Positions 7,093 to 15,035 of a DNA stretch of 24,054 nt are shown in pieces. This DNA is from JBNGDW01 sp049975325 (GTDB lineage Bacteria; Cloacimonadota; Cloacimonadia; JGIOTU-2; JBNGDW01): the NCBI GenBank assembly GCA_049975325.1, contig JBNGDW010000015.1, positions 1 to 24,054 of the forward strand, given 5' to 3'. The notes beneath the pieces were generated by a model that was not told where the DNA came from, searched no databases, and worked only from the letters and a program-made list of their open reading frames with translations. Position numbers and translations under genes: made by a program. Position 1 is the stretch's first letter, and every line of letters starts with the position of its first letter.

Positions 7093-8358
7093 TTACTGGC
7101 TCATAAGTTCGAGGAACTTTTTATTGTTTTTAGTGCCTCTCATCTTATTTTTGAGGAATTCTATGGCGTCGTAAGGACTCATAGTTTTGAGGATTTTTCG
7201 CAGGACAAATACACGGTTTCGAACCTCTTCTGAAAGCAAAAGTTCTTCTCTTCTTGTTCCTGAAGTCACAAGATCGATTGCAGGATACATGCGAAGATCG
7301 CTAATAGAGCGGTCGAGAACAAGTTCCATATTACCTGTACCTTTAAATTCTTCGAAGATAACTGTATCCATTTTACTTCCTGTTAGGATGAGGGCAGTGG
7401 CAATAATAGTCAGGCTTCCACCCTCTTCTGTATTTCTTGCTGCCCCAAAGAATCTTTTTGGTTTATGTAAGGCATTTGCGTCTACGCCTCCGGAAAGCAC
7501 CTTGCCACTTGGGGGAACAACTGCGTTGTATGCTCGTGCAAGCCTGGTGATACTATCCAGAAGAATTACAACATCTTGGCCAGATTCTACCATTCGTTTT
7601 GCTTTTTCGAGCACCATTTCTGCTAATTTGACATGGTGCTCGGCAGTTTCATCGAATGTAGAGCTGACAACTTCTGAATTTATTGGTTTAACGATTCTCT
7701 TCATTTCAGTTACTTCTTCTGGCCTTTCATCCACAAGCAGCACAATAATGTAGACTTCTGGATGGTTTGTCAGGATTGCATTTGCCGTTTTTTGTAGCAA
7801 AACGGTTTTCCCTGTTCGGGGCGCAGCTACAATAAGCCCTCGTTGTCCCTTTCCAATTGGTGTAAAGAGGTCAATAATCCTGGTTGAGTATTCATTACCT
7901 GAGACCTCGAGATTTAATTTTTCTTCAGGATAGAGAGGGGTAAGGGTATCGAAATGCGGCTTCTGTGCTGTAATCTCTGGAGGTTCCCAATTAATCGCAT
8001 CAATACGAATTAAGGCGAAATATTTTTCACCCTCTTTTGGCGAACGGACAGGGCCAGAAACGATATTTCCCTGTCTGATATGAAATTTTCTTACCTGCGC
8101 CTTTGCTATATACACATCTCCGCGGCTGCTATTATAATTGTTTTCTGGGTAACGGAGGAACCCATATCCATCGGGGGTAATATCGATAACCCCTGATGTG
8201 AAAGCCAAGCCTTCGTTTGCTGCCTGCGCCTCAAGGATTTTAAAGATCAGCTTGTCTTTTGGAGTCACGCTGTAATACTTTACTTCCAGGTCTTTTGCAA
8301 TTTCATGTAATTCTAAAACCGTTTTGTTCTTCAGTTCTTGCAATGTTAGTGTTGCCAT
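7093..8358 (-). CDS. rho: Transcription termination factor Rho
   Basis: The start is the ATG at 8358, because AGGAG lies at 8363-8367. A slightly longer frame from ATG at 8373 would place that ribosome site inside the coding region. The result is a compact Rho of 421 residues. Landmarks numbered from the upstream ATG (subtract 5) are the N-terminal helical Rho_N region (about 10-50), the cold-shock-like RNA-binding domain starting SGVIDITPDGYGFLRYP (60-76), Walker A APRTGKT (184-190), catalytic DERPEEVTEM (215-224), Walker B VVILLD (268-273) and the secondary RNA-binding Q/R-loop region. There is no long N-terminal insertion of the kind seen in many Bacteroidetes and Actinobacteria. It follows tsaB by 24 bases. 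Confidence 0.98.
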   Translation of the reverse strand: MATLTLQELKNKTVLELHEIAKDLEVKYYSVTPKDKLIFKILEAQAANEGLAFTSGVIDITPDGYGFLRYPENNYNSSRGDVYIAKAQVRKFHIRQGNIVSGPVRSPKEGEKYFALIRIDAINWEPPEITAQKPHFDTLTPLYPEEKLNLEVSGNEYSTRIIDLFTPIGKGQRGLIVAAPRTGKTVLLQKTANAILTNHPEVYIIVLLVDERPEEVTEMKRIVKPINSEVVSSTFDETAEHHVKLAEMVLEKAKRMVESGQDVVILLDSITRLARAYNAVVPPSGKVLSGGVDANALHKPKRFFGAARNTEEGGSLTIIATALILTGSKMDTVIFEEFKGTGNMELVLDRSISDLRMYPAIDLVTSGTRREELLLSEEVRNRVFVLRKILKTMSPYDAIEFLKNKMRGTKNNKKFLELMSQ

Positions 8359-8382
8359 TTTTCTCCTAGTCATTTTCTTTTA

Positions 8383-9075
8383 TTAGTTGTTTTTGTTGGT
8401 CAATAATTTTTCTTCTGCTGCAGAGCGGCGTATATACAATGGTTCTAACGACGCTATATACTCGTAATCATACTTTAAGTGCTCTCCTTGAGATCGGAGA
8501 ATCTCGAAAAGGGATGCTGCTCTGGGAAAATTAAGGTGAATTGGTGGGAATTTGTATTTGATATGCATTTCGCCCCGATTATTTTTCTCCCAACATTTTG
8601 GGATTGAACCTACAAAAAGTATATCATCATCAATAAATTTTGTCAAATTGTTTATAGAGAGTAACTGCGGAGGGTGAATTTCTTCAAGCTCTGGCGAATA
8701 CATAGCAATATATATCATATCCCGACCTGCTTCTAATATAGGGCATATATTCTTTTCCGCGCCATACACATTATATGCCATAGCGAGTAAAGTGGAGAAT
8801 CCCTTCAAAGGTATTTTCCTTGTATAACATATTCCTTTTGCTGTCCCAAGAGCGATACGCAGTCCGGTGAATGAACCAGGCCCAAGTGTTGTAAGAACTG
8901 CATTAATATCACTTATTGATATCTGCAGATTTTTAAGCAGAGTATCGATCATTGGCATAAGAGATTCTACATGAGTTTGTTTCTTCCTCATAATATATTC
9001 TGCTTTTACAGTGTTATCTTCTGTTATGGCGATGCTGCCAATGCTTGTCGATGTATCAATTGCCAGGATTCTCAT
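8383..9075 (-). CDS. tsaB: tRNA threonylcarbamoyladenosine biosynthesis protein TsaB
   Basis: The 230-residue protein begins MRILAIDTSTS, an ASKHA-type phosphate-1 loop. It contains THVESLMP (34-41) and the TsaB hallmark GPGSFTGLRIALGTAKG (65-81). It lacks the metal-binding His pair of the catalytic paralogue TsaD, as expected for the scaffold subunit. TsaB works with TsaD and TsaE to place threonylcarbamoyl on A37 of ANN-decoding tRNAs. The partners are not in this window. It lies between the cupin gene (18 bases) and rho (24 bases), so co-transcription is likely. The ribosome site is weak. Confidence 0.95.
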   Translation of the reverse strand: MRILAIDTSTSIGSIAITEDNTVKAEYIMRKKQTHVESLMPMIDTLLKNLQISISDINAVLTTLGPGSFTGLRIALGTAKGICYTRKIPLKGFSTLLAMAYNVYGAEKNICPILEAGRDMIYIAMYSPELEEIHPPQLLSINNLTKFIDDDILFVGSIPKCWEKNNRGEMHIKYKFPPIHLNFPRAASLFEILRSQGEHLKYDYEYIASLEPLYIRRSAAEEKLLTNKNN

Positions 9076-9093
9076 TAGTGATTCTTTAGGGTT

Positions 9094-9435
9094 TTAGATA
9101 TTAGCAGGGATTATACAGAGGAATCGGAGGATACTCTCCCCCATATTTTTAAATTGATGATACATATTTGGGTTTACATAAATAACATCCCAGGCATGGA
9201 ATTCTTTTTCACCATCTTTTGTTTTAAGCAGACCGTCTCCTTCCAGCACAAATACTTCGTGTTCCCAATCATGTATGTGATATGGGGTATATCCCCCTGG
9301 TTCAACTTCAAACATTCGCAGAAAGTAGTTTGGGGCATTGTCTTTCTTTGATATAAGCCAACGGATTTTGATATTTTCTGCTCCTTCTTGGGTGACTTTT
9401 TCTAATGGGATTTCGTCGAAATGGGCTACTTTCAT
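9094..9435 (-). CDS. Small single-domain cupin protein
   Basis: This 113-residue protein is essentially one cupin barrel. Motif 1, YHIHDWEHEVFVLEG, supplies His53, His55 and Glu60; motif 2, DVIYVNPNMYHQFKNMG, supplies His93. Together they form the usual 3-His/1-Glu metal site. The substrate is unknown; small cupins of this type include sugar or amino-acid-derivative binding proteins and enzymes. A strong AGGAGGAG site (9442-9449) supports the start. A promoter and a roughly 160-base structured leader lie upstream, making it the first gene of the cupin-tsaB-rho-TPR/SPOR-mutS group. Confidence 0.9.
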   Translation of the reverse strand: MKVAHFDEIPLEKVTQEGAENIKIRWLISKKDNAPNYFLRMFEVEPGGYTPYHIHDWEHEVFVLEGDGLLKTKDGEKEFHAWDVIYVNPNMYHQFKNMGESILRFLCIIPANI

Positions 9436-9515
9436 AGCTATCTCCTCCTATGTTTTGATTTTGTTAATACATTGTCGTCCATAAAATGAACCTTTTTATT
9501 GCAAATATTTGAAGG

Positions 9516-9551
9516 TTTGCCATAACACTTAACTTTTCCTGTTTTGGCAAA
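9516..9551 (-). promoter_or_regulatory. Stem-loop in the leader of the cupin operon
   Basis: The arms TTTGCCATAAC (9516-9526) and GTTTTGGCAAA (9541-9551) pair at 10 of 11 positions around a 14-base loop. In the transcript the loop carries a purine-rich AGGAAAAG. It lies between the candidate promoter and the cupin start, with a further 10-bp palindrome GAGATATCTC at 9574-9583. No T run follows, so it is not a plain terminator. It could be an operator dyad or an RNA leader element. Confidence 0.4.
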
Positions 9552-9600
9552 GATTTGGTGCTCCTCTCTTTTAGAGATATCTCCCTTTGTGGAACTAAAA

Positions 9601-9632
9601 CAAAAATTATCATTCGGATATTTTACTGTCAA
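9601..9632 (-). promoter_or_regulatory. Candidate promoter of the cupin-tsaB-rho operon
   Basis: On the minus strand TTGACA (9632-9627), a 17-base spacer and TAATTTTTG (9609-9601) match, element for element, the sequence in front of tRNA-Leu. A GATAAT at 15-base spacing overlaps the same place. The predicted transcript starts near 9595 and has a leader of about 160 bases. The stretch 9436-9732 contains no credible gene; a 65-codon frame there overlaps this promoter and begins with TTG. Confidence 0.6.
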
Positions 9633-9650
9633 CAATTTTTTATAAGAATG

Positions 9651-9668
9651 TCATCCACAATGTGATGA
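9651..9668. promoter_or_regulatory. Dyad upstream of the cupin promoter
   Basis: TCAT and CAC, separated by a bulged C, face GTGATGA across an AAT loop, giving seven base pairs. TGATATCA (9666-9673) overlaps its end. The dyad sits 18 bases upstream of the -35 hexamer, a position expected for an activator site, but it may be chance in AT-rich DNA. Confidence 0.25.
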
Positions 9669-9732
9669 TATCAGCGGCGATTGTATGCATTTACAAACAT
9701 ATAATTCCTTCTTACTTGTTGGTTTTATCTTG

Positions 9733-10494
9733 CTATACTTCTGTTTCACTTGGGAATTCATAAGCAACTTCATATAGGTATAGGCCTTGCGGAGGAGCCG
9801 TGGCACCTAAAAGAGTATAATCTTTTTGTTCTAATATTTTTTTGATATAGTCATTCTCAAGATTATAATGAGAAATTTTCAGCAGTGTTCCCACAATTCT
9901 TCGTACCATATTGTGGAGAAACCTATTTGCTGTGATATATAGCCTATATTGCGAGTCGTCCTCTTCCCATTCGGTTGAAATCACTGTGCAGAAGCAATGC
10001 CTGAGTTGAGATGTATCGTTTGCAAATACCTCAAAGTCATGGCTGCCAATAAGGTATGGAATAGCGCTTCGTATCGTTTTAGAATTGATTTTTTTACCGG
10101 GAAAGAAAGCAGTAAAGTTACGATCAAACGGACTGAATTGCTTGTTGATCTTATAAAGGTAAGTACGACTTTTTGCTGAAAATCTGGCATGAAATTCAAA
10201 GGGGATTTCTATACAATCTTTTACAAAAATTGAGGATGGAAGCAGACTATTGAGTGCAGGGATGATGTTTTGTGGTCTCATCCGCGTTTCTGCAGAAAAG
10301 TGAGCATATTGATTATATGCATGCACACGAGCGTCTGTACGGCCAGAGACAACCAGCTCAGTTTTTGATTTAAAAATTTTTGTGAGAGCGTCTTCCATCA
10401 CTCCCTGGATAGTTATTCTATCTTTTTGGATTTGCCAGCCGTAAAAATCAGTACCGTCATAGGCAAAACGGAGTAGAAATTTTTTGTAGTTCAT
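9733..10494 (-). CDS. truA: tRNA pseudouridine(38-40) synthase TruA
   Basis: The 253-residue protein has the TruA N-terminus FAYDGTDFYGWQIQ and the catalytic motif GRTDARVHA with nucleophilic Asp54. The C-terminal NMVRRIVGTLLKI segment is conserved as well. TruA isomerises uridines 38-40 in the anticodon stem-loop. Its ATG overlaps the TGA of the upstream membrane-protein gene as ATGA (10491-10494), which implies translational coupling; no separate ribosome site is evident. It is the last gene of the PorV-to-truA group, and about 240 bases of regulatory spacer separate its stop from the cupin leader. Confidence 0.97.
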   Translation of the reverse strand: MNYKKFLLRFAYDGTDFYGWQIQKDRITIQGVMEDALTKIFKSKTELVVSGRTDARVHAYNQYAHFSAETRMRPQNIIPALNSLLPSSIFVKDCIEIPFEFHARFSAKSRTYLYKINKQFSPFDRNFTAFFPGKKINSKTIRSAIPYLIGSHDFEVFANDTSQLRHCFCTVISTEWEEDDSQYRLYITANRFLHNMVRRIVGTLLKISHYNLENDYIKKILEQKDYTLLGATAPPQGLYLYEVAYEFPSETEV

Positions 10495-11141
10495 ATCAAT
10501 ATAAGGAGAAGCATTTGTGCAAGCATGAGCACAGGGATTAATAAATCATTATATGAAAGACTCAGGGAGAATTTTGAACCCAGGAATACCTCAAGCTTAG
10601 GTGCAAGGTCCTTTACCCGATGAAGCGACTGTGAAAAGATATGTATAAAAACTGATGGCAGCTCAGCAATAGTGATAGTTTCTCCGTTGCATTTTCTATA
10701 TGAGCGAAAGGTGTCAGAAAATTGATCTTTCAAGATAGGAAAGAAGTTAATAAGACCGAAAAGGTAAGCGATTATAAGGTTGAATCGCTTGTGAGAAAGA
10801 ATTGCTCTTACATTTTTAAGGAAGTTTGCCCCGGATGAGGTTTGTATGACTATCATACTCAAGGCTACAAGCAGAACAATCTGGGTAATCAGAAGGAGAT
10901 CATCTTGCCATGAGGTACCAAATATGTATCCTAAGAGGAAGAGTCCAAAGAGCAGGGGAGAGATATCCAGAGTAGCGAGAATGACACCTTTTAGGAGCCG
11001 AAAGTTTATTATAAGAAGTATCGCTGTAATAATTGTGATTACATATAAGGCATTACTCTCTTTTGTACAAAAAAGAAGTATTATATTGAAGAGGACGAAA
11101 ATCAATTTTAGGAGAGGATTTATTTTGTTTAAATCTAACAT
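10491..11141 (-). CDS. Integral membrane protein, EcfT/CbiQ-like
   Basis: The 216-residue protein has about five to six hydrophobic segments: near 11-25, 31-50, 58-74, 80-100, 122-137 and 200-216. The middle and C-terminal parts (LSMIVIQTSSGANFLKNV, then LFGLINFFPILKDQFSDT) have the layout of the energy-coupling-factor transmembrane subunit EcfT/CbiQ. However, the Ala-Arg-Gly coupling motif of that family is not clear; SYRKCNGE stands near the expected place. No ATPase or substrate-binding S component is nearby. If it is EcfT-like, its ATPases must be elsewhere. It is coupled to truA by a 4-base overlap and follows the TPR lipoprotein gene by 109 bases, in which I see no feature. Confidence 0.6.
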   Translation of the reverse strand: MLDLNKINPLLKLIFVLFNIILLFCTKESNALYVITIITAILLIINFRLLKGVILATLDISPLLFGLFLLGYIFGTSWQDDLLLITQIVLLVALSMIVIQTSSGANFLKNVRAILSHKRFNLIIAYLFGLINFFPILKDQFSDTFRSYRKCNGETITIAELPSVFIHIFSQSLHRVKDLAPKLEVFLGSKFSLSLSYNDLLIPVLMLAQMLLLILI

Positions 11142-11250
11142 AATTCAGGCTATCCCTGTTTCTTGCTCTTCCATGCTTGGTTTCATAGTCTTCTGAATCA
11201 GAGGGAAATACTTGGTTTTGTGGCTCATGATTCCCATGATTTTGTTTGCA

Positions 11251-13443
11251 CTAATCAGAAGATTGCGGAGTCTTGGAAGTATCTACAGGTGTGGTATCGG
11301 TAATGCTTGAATCTGAAAATGTAGAATCAATAAGGCTCCGAGCGGATTCATTCTCATAGGTAGTATCTGGAACCGTTGCGGTGGAATCGGGTGTTGTTGC
11401 GATCTCCTCTTGTGGCGTTATAAAGTATTCCCCTGTAAAGTAAGTGTTTACAATCTGAGTAAGTTCATGCTCAGGAAAATCTCTTATAAGTGTTTTGAGA
11501 TATGGTTTTGCATTGGTAGTATCAAAAAATTCTTTTAGAAGGAGGTCAGCTTTAGAATAAAGAGCCTCAGGGTAAATTTTGCTTTCCTGATAGGAAGTTA
11601 GAATAGTATCCAGATAAGCGAAAGCCGAGTCAATTGAGAGTTCTTGAGTATAATATTTCACGGCTTTATTGAAGTAATCTCTGGCTTCGTATTCGTATTG
11701 TGTGATAAGTGTTATTGGTTTGCCTTCCAGCATCCGCCTTGCTGCAAAACTATATTCAGACTCAGGCAGCTCATTTTCTAGTAGTTCCACCACATTATAG
11801 GCTGAAGTGGTATCCTGTTTTATTTTAAGGAGTGTCCATGCCTTAAGTAGAAGGACGCTGGGATATACTTCGTTCATATAATAGCTAAGTACATTCTCCA
11901 GGGAATTTATTTTTTGTTGGAGCGAATCTACTATAGCTACCAATGTATCTTGAGGCGCGCTTAAAGTATCTCCTATACTCCATAAAGAATCAATCGGGGT
12001 TTCTGTTGATGTAGTATCTGGGAAGAATGGCTGAGTCTGGTCCTGGAGCGAGAGAGTGTCTGATGTAATATCTTCTACAGTTGGAAAGATGAGGGAATCT
12101 TGAAAGCTTGCTGTGGTATCTGGTAGGGGTTCTGCCGAAGAAGTATCAGATGGAGTGGGGGTTGGTGCTTGTGGAATAGCAAGTGAATTTATATCTAATG
12201 CAGTGATCGGGATATTTTGCAATTTATTTCTTAATGAATCAAGCTGGGCGGTGAGTAAAGGTTTTTGCCGAATTATTTCATTATAGACTGTGATGGCAGA
12301 GTCTGGTTTATTCTCGTCTAAAAGGTAGTATTCAGCAATGTTAAGTTGTGCTTCTGCCCATGATTGCATATCATTAGCAGGGTCTACAGCCTTAAGCTGG
12401 AGAAACTGATTGGCAATGTCTTTCTTTTTTATAGTTTTTTTTACCCATTCATTGCCCTTGTCTTTGGAAGTGATCTTGCTAAATTTATCAAGAGCGTTTT
12501 CATAATCATGTAGAAGCGAAAAATATACATCTCCCCAATGATAGTATGTTTCGATTGCTATTTTACTATTTTTATTTTTTGATATAATCTTTTCAAAGAT
12601 TTCGAAAGCCTCTTCATATTTTCCTAAATATGCGTTGCATGTTCCTATCAGCAGGTCAATTTCACTGATTTTATTCGGATCGAACTCATCTTTTTTGAGT
12701 TTTTCGAATTCAGTTTTTGCTTTTTTATAATTTTGCAGTTCCATAAGGCTCTTTCCGATATAAAATCTTGCATCAAGTTCCATCTTTTTGTCTGGGTGTT
12801 TCCTCAGCACATTCTGGAAGGAGGTGAGGGCTTCTTCATAGTGGCCATGAATATATTGAATCTGAGCATATCTAAAAAGAGCATTCACTTCTGATTTTTT
12901 TGATACTTTCATCTTGATGACATTATCCAGTTGGGTTAATGCCTTGTGATAGTCACCTTGATTATAATAGAATTCCGCGAGGTCAAGATAAGCATCTTCC
13001 CGCAATTCTATAAATCTCTCATCATTTATAATGTTGTTATACTCTGCAAGGGCGTTTGCATATTCTTTTAATTTTAGATAGGTTCTGGCAAGATATAATT
13101 TTGCTGTGGGATATAGAGGGCTTTCGCTGTAGTATTTTTCAAATTCCTGAAATCTTGTGAGAGCCTTTATGTAGTCTTCTTGTTCATAATAACATTGTCC
13201 CATAAGGAGCAAGGCATCGTCCGCGTATTTGCTTGTGGGGTATTCTTTGAGTACATATACACACCTAGAGATTGATTTATTGAATTTTTCTTTAATTGCC
13301 GGGGTGACTTTATCATTATTTTTCTCTTTTGCTTCCACTGCTTCGGCATAGTATTTATTTGCATTGTAAAATGTGTTATAATACACTCCGCAGGCTGTAG
13401 GTAGCAAAAGCAGGATAAGGCAAAAGGCTTTTTTTATAGACAT
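11251..13443 (-). CDS. Large TPR lipoprotein, possibly SprE/PorW-like
   Basis: The 730-residue protein starts with a lipoprotein-type signal ending LPTAC (Cys18). It continues with GVYYNTFYNANKYYAEA, a motif reminiscent of N-termini of TPR lipoproteins in the SprE/PorW group. About ten TPR-type repeats fill residues 60-395 (for example DALLLMGQCYYEQEDYIKAL). A low-complexity Asp/Ser/Thr/Pro linker with repeated DTT and DSL units covers about 420-505. A second helical-repeat region spans 510-670, and a second Ser/Thr/Asp/Pro tail covers 685-730. SprE/PorW proteins support type IX secretion and gliding in Bacteroidetes; the link is suggested by the N-terminal motif and by the PorV-like and CTD-bearing genes in the same group, not proven. 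There is no Shine-Dalgarno; AAGCCC lies just before the ATG. Confidence 0.75.
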   Translation of the reverse strand: MSIKKAFCLILLLLPTACGVYYNTFYNANKYYAEAVEAKEKNNDKVTPAIKEKFNKSISRCVYVLKEYPTSKYADDALLLMGQCYYEQEDYIKALTRFQEFEKYYSESPLYPTAKLYLARTYLKLKEYANALAEYNNIINDERFIELREDAYLDLAEFYYNQGDYHKALTQLDNVIKMKVSKKSEVNALFRYAQIQYIHGHYEEALTSFQNVLRKHPDKKMELDARFYIGKSLMELQNYKKAKTEFEKLKKDEFDPNKISEIDLLIGTCNAYLGKYEEAFEIFEKIISKNKNSKIAIETYYHWGDVYFSLLHDYENALDKFSKITSKDKGNEWVKKTIKKKDIANQFLQLKAVDPANDMQSWAEAQLNIAEYYLLDENKPDSAITVYNEIIRQKPLLTAQLDSLRNKLQNIPITALDINSLAIPQAPTPTPSDTSSAEPLPDTTASFQDSLIFPTVEDITSDTLSLQDQTQPFFPDTTSTETPIDSLWSIGDTLSAPQDTLVAIVDSLQQKINSLENVLSYYMNEVYPSVLLLKAWTLLKIKQDTTSAYNVVELLENELPESEYSFAARRMLEGKPITLITQYEYEARDYFNKAVKYYTQELSIDSAFAYLDTILTSYQESKIYPEALYSKADLLLKEFFDTTNAKPYLKTLIRDFPEHELTQIVNTYFTGEYFITPQEEIATTPDSTATVPDTTYENESARSLIDSTFSDSSITDTTPVDTSKTPQSSD

Positions 13444-13491
13444 TATTGGGCTTATTGTTATTGGCTTAAAAGAGAATTAGTTAGAAGCCCT

Positions 13492-15021
13492 TTATTGAAT
13501 TTTTGCGTATTTAGTTGCTGCTTGTAAAATCTCACCTGAGATTAATAGGTTTTTGGCTTTTTCTATATCTTCACTTAGGATGCGGTCTTTTTTTAATGGT
13601 GCGATATGTTTGCGGACGAGATTTTTTACCTCAACAATTGCTTTACTACTTTCATAGGTGATTTCGTATTCAAGTGCCTGAGTTGCGGTTATCAGTTCTA
13701 TTGCTAGGACATAAGCCGTATTCGAAACTATTTCTTTTGCATGGCGAGCTGCAATAGTTCCCATACTGACATGGTCTTCTTGTCCTGCAGAAGTTGGGAT
13801 TGAGTCAACAGAGGCAGGGTGGGCGAGTGTTTTATTCTCAGAAACAAGGGATGCGGCTGTACATTGTGCGAGCATAAAGCCAGAGTCTAATCCTGGATGT
13901 GGGGCAAGGAATGGAGGTAATCCATTGTTTAATGCTGGATTTAACATTTGTTCTATGCGGCATTCAGAGATGTTTGCAAGTTCTGCTATTATTATTCCAA
14001 GGAGGTCAGCAGCGAAAGCTACAGGTTCTCCATGAAAATTACCGCCGGAAAGAGCAATACCGTCATTTGCGAAAATGAGCGGGTTATCTGTGGCTGCATT
14101 TATCTCTCTTGTGAGTATACTTTCTATAAAGTCGATTGCATCGTATACCGCTCCATGGACTTGAGGCATACATCTGAGGCTATATGGGTCTTGAACTTTA
14201 GAGCAGTTCCTGTGCGATGCCATTATTTTGCTTTCAGCTAGTAGATTGCGGAGATTTTTTGCAGAACGGATTTGTCCAGGATGAGGTCGCAGATTATGAA
14301 TTCTTTCGTCAAATGCGGCATCTGTTCCTTTAAGCGCTTCTACTGTCATAGCCCCAACGATATCTGCAGATTTACATAAAGTGATTGCTTGCAAGTAGGC
14401 GAGTGTTAATATTCCTGTCATTACCTGTGTGCCATTATTCAAGGCAAGCCCTTCTTTAGCCTTGAGGTTAACAGGTTTGATGCCGGCCTGTTGTAATGCC
14501 TTTTCTCCATCCATCAAGGTGTTATTATAGTAGGCTTTTCCCTTGCCCAGCATCACCAGTGCTATATGAGAGAGTGGAGCAAGGTCACCACTTGCGCCTA
14601 CGGAGCCCTTTTCTGGTATGAGGGGATAGACCTTTTTGTTAAGCATATCTATTATTGTCTGAAGGGTTTCTAACCTTATACCAGAATATCCTTTTGCCAG
14701 TGTATTTGCACGTAAGAGCATAATCGCTCGGGTTTCTGGGATTGGCAGCACTGGCCCTACTCCAGTGGAATGACTTAAAATAAGGTGCATCTGTAAGCGT
14801 TCTATATCTTTATGGGTTATACGCTTGTTTGCTAACTTGCCAAATCCTGTATTTATGCCATATACAGTTTTGTTTGAGGAAACAAGTTTTTCCACAAATG
14901 TTTGCGATTGTATTATCCTTTGCCGTGCTTCCGGGGTAAGTTCTATCTTTACATCTTGATAGGCTACATTTTTAACATCAGATAATGACAACGAATTTCC
15001 ATCCAGACTAATATGTATCAT
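13492..15021 (-). CDS. hutH: Histidine ammonia-lyase
   Basis: I take ATG at 15021 (AAGGAAAG lies eight bases upstream); a TTG codon directly before it would add one residue. The 509-residue protein carries the MIO-forming triad Ala143-Ser144-Gly145 within GSVGASGDLAPLSHIAL and the catalytic Tyr54 in TVYGINTGFG. The pair Ser83-His84 in LILSHSTGVG is the histidine-selective pair; phenylalanine and tyrosine lyases differ there. The FHGEPVAFAADLLGI and PTSAGQEDHVSMG segments are intact. It deaminates L-histidine to trans-urocanate. No hutU, hutI or hutG lies nearby; it sits alone in an envelope-gene operon, 14 bases after the DUF5683-like gene. Confidence 0.95.
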   Translation of the reverse strand: MIHISLDGNSLSLSDVKNVAYQDVKIELTPEARQRIIQSQTFVEKLVSSNKTVYGINTGFGKLANKRITHKDIERLQMHLILSHSTGVGPVLPIPETRAIMLLRANTLAKGYSGIRLETLQTIIDMLNKKVYPLIPEKGSVGASGDLAPLSHIALVMLGKGKAYYNNTLMDGEKALQQAGIKPVNLKAKEGLALNNGTQVMTGILTLAYLQAITLCKSADIVGAMTVEALKGTDAAFDERIHNLRPHPGQIRSAKNLRNLLAESKIMASHRNCSKVQDPYSLRCMPQVHGAVYDAIDFIESILTREINAATDNPLIFANDGIALSGGNFHGEPVAFAADLLGIIIAELANISECRIEQMLNPALNNGLPPFLAPHPGLDSGFMLAQCTAASLVSENKTLAHPASVDSIPTSAGQEDHVSMGTIAARHAKEIVSNTAYVLAIELITATQALEYEITYESSKAIVEVKNLVRKHIAPLKKDRILSEDIEKAKNLLISGEILQAATKYAKIQ

Positions 15022-15035
15022 CAAAACTTTCCTTT

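Noticed and set aside
7187..7753. 188-codon plus-strand frame opposite rho
   Set aside because: It lies wholly inside the well-supported rho gene and its translation has no family features.
9438..9635. 65-codon frame upstream of the cupin gene
   Set aside because: It begins with TTG inside the candidate promoter, lacks a ribosome site, and has no recognisable composition or motif; the region is better explained as promoter plus leader.
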